Assembly: GCF_022984075.1 (NCBI RefSeq)
Contig: NZ_JALAAD010000001.1
Span: forward strand, 1,592,455 to 1,656,454
Reading direction: 5' to 3'
DNA from: Synechococcus sp. C9
GTDB lineage: Bacteria > Cyanobacteriota > Cyanobacteriia > Gloeomargaritales > Gloeomargaritaceae
Length of the DNA: 64,000 bases
Numbering within the stretch: position 1 is the first letter of the stretch; the number at the start of each line of letters is the position of its first letter. A program made the translations under genes and the position numbers. Positions 63,901 to 64,000 of the stretch are shown piece after piece. Below the pieces are notes generated by a model. It saw only the letters and a list, made by a program, of their open reading frames with translations, did no database searches and was not told the origin of the DNA.

Positions 63901-64000
63901 AATCCCCACATGACCGACAACATACCTCAGTTACTATAACAAAGGGGTTCCTTGGTTTCCCGGTTTGCCGTAGTTTTCTTAATCAAATGTTTTGCATCCT

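Overview
The window is chromosomal DNA from a free-living cyanobacterium. Diagnostic genes are psbX, ycf66, chlH (the large Mg-chelatase subunit), a phycobilisome rod linker, ndhD, NTRC and several protein families largely confined to cyanobacteria (DUF1400 hydrolase, DUF3493, pentapeptide repeat proteins, ComFB/CdgR). Base composition looks moderately GC-rich. On reading, I found no GCGATCGC (HIP1) octamer, which abounds in many cyanobacteria, so a lineage without HIP1 is more likely. I cannot name the species with confidence.

Layout. 1-5 kb: edge-truncated DUF1400 hydrolase (-), pentapeptide protein, psbX and ycf66 (+), then a DUF554 membrane protein and a second pentapeptide protein (-). 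5-10 kb: one very large TamB-like protein. 10-14 kb: solitary rod linker, PAS-GGDEF-EAL signalling protein, queF. 14-25 kb: VOC protein, gcvP, priA, chlH and DUF429. 25-28 kb: group-2-like sigma factor and a HerA-type ATPase (-). 28-38 kb is the most accessory and redox-rich stretch: a PrxII-type peroxiredoxin, DUF29, a thioredoxin-reductase-like flavoprotein without visible NADPH motifs, larE, a Mo-nitro_C small protein, a complete IS5-type element, a tight three-gene operon (unknown 80-aa protein, FAD oxidoreductase, 2Fe-2S ferredoxin), hicB with a decayed hicA, tRNA-Pro, NTRC and a YbjN-like protein. 38-45 kb: alpha/beta hydrolase, ComFB/CdgR, bifunctional RelA/SpoT, DUF3493, tRNA-Thr, pabB, an EcfT/CbiQ-type permease and a membrane coiled-coil protein. 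45-53 kb: a + strand run of hybrid histidine kinase, rimM, exported CHAT protease-like protein, NYN/LabA-like protein and ddl, with two ATGA start/stop overlaps. 53-64 kb: M23 peptidase and alaS (-), ndhD (+), then SDR, RND pump and RND adaptor (-).

How the genes relate. Most of the window is housekeeping: glycine cleavage, replication restart, chlorophyll synthesis, tRNA charging, ribosome maturation, folate and peptidoglycan synthesis. Two signalling themes recur: c-di-GMP (GGDEF-EAL enzyme and the ComFB/CdgR family, whose members are c-di-GMP receptors) and stress or redox control (RSH, hybrid kinase, sigma factor, NTRC, peroxiredoxin, ferredoxin). A family of about 70-90-bp dispersed repeats with a GC-rich palindromic core occupies most of the larger gaps. 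The observations I rate highest are the three-gene FAD oxidoreductase/ferredoxin operon and the NADPH-motif-less thioredoxin-reductase-like protein about 4 kb away. I saw no CRISPR array, rRNA operon, prophage or classical defence island.
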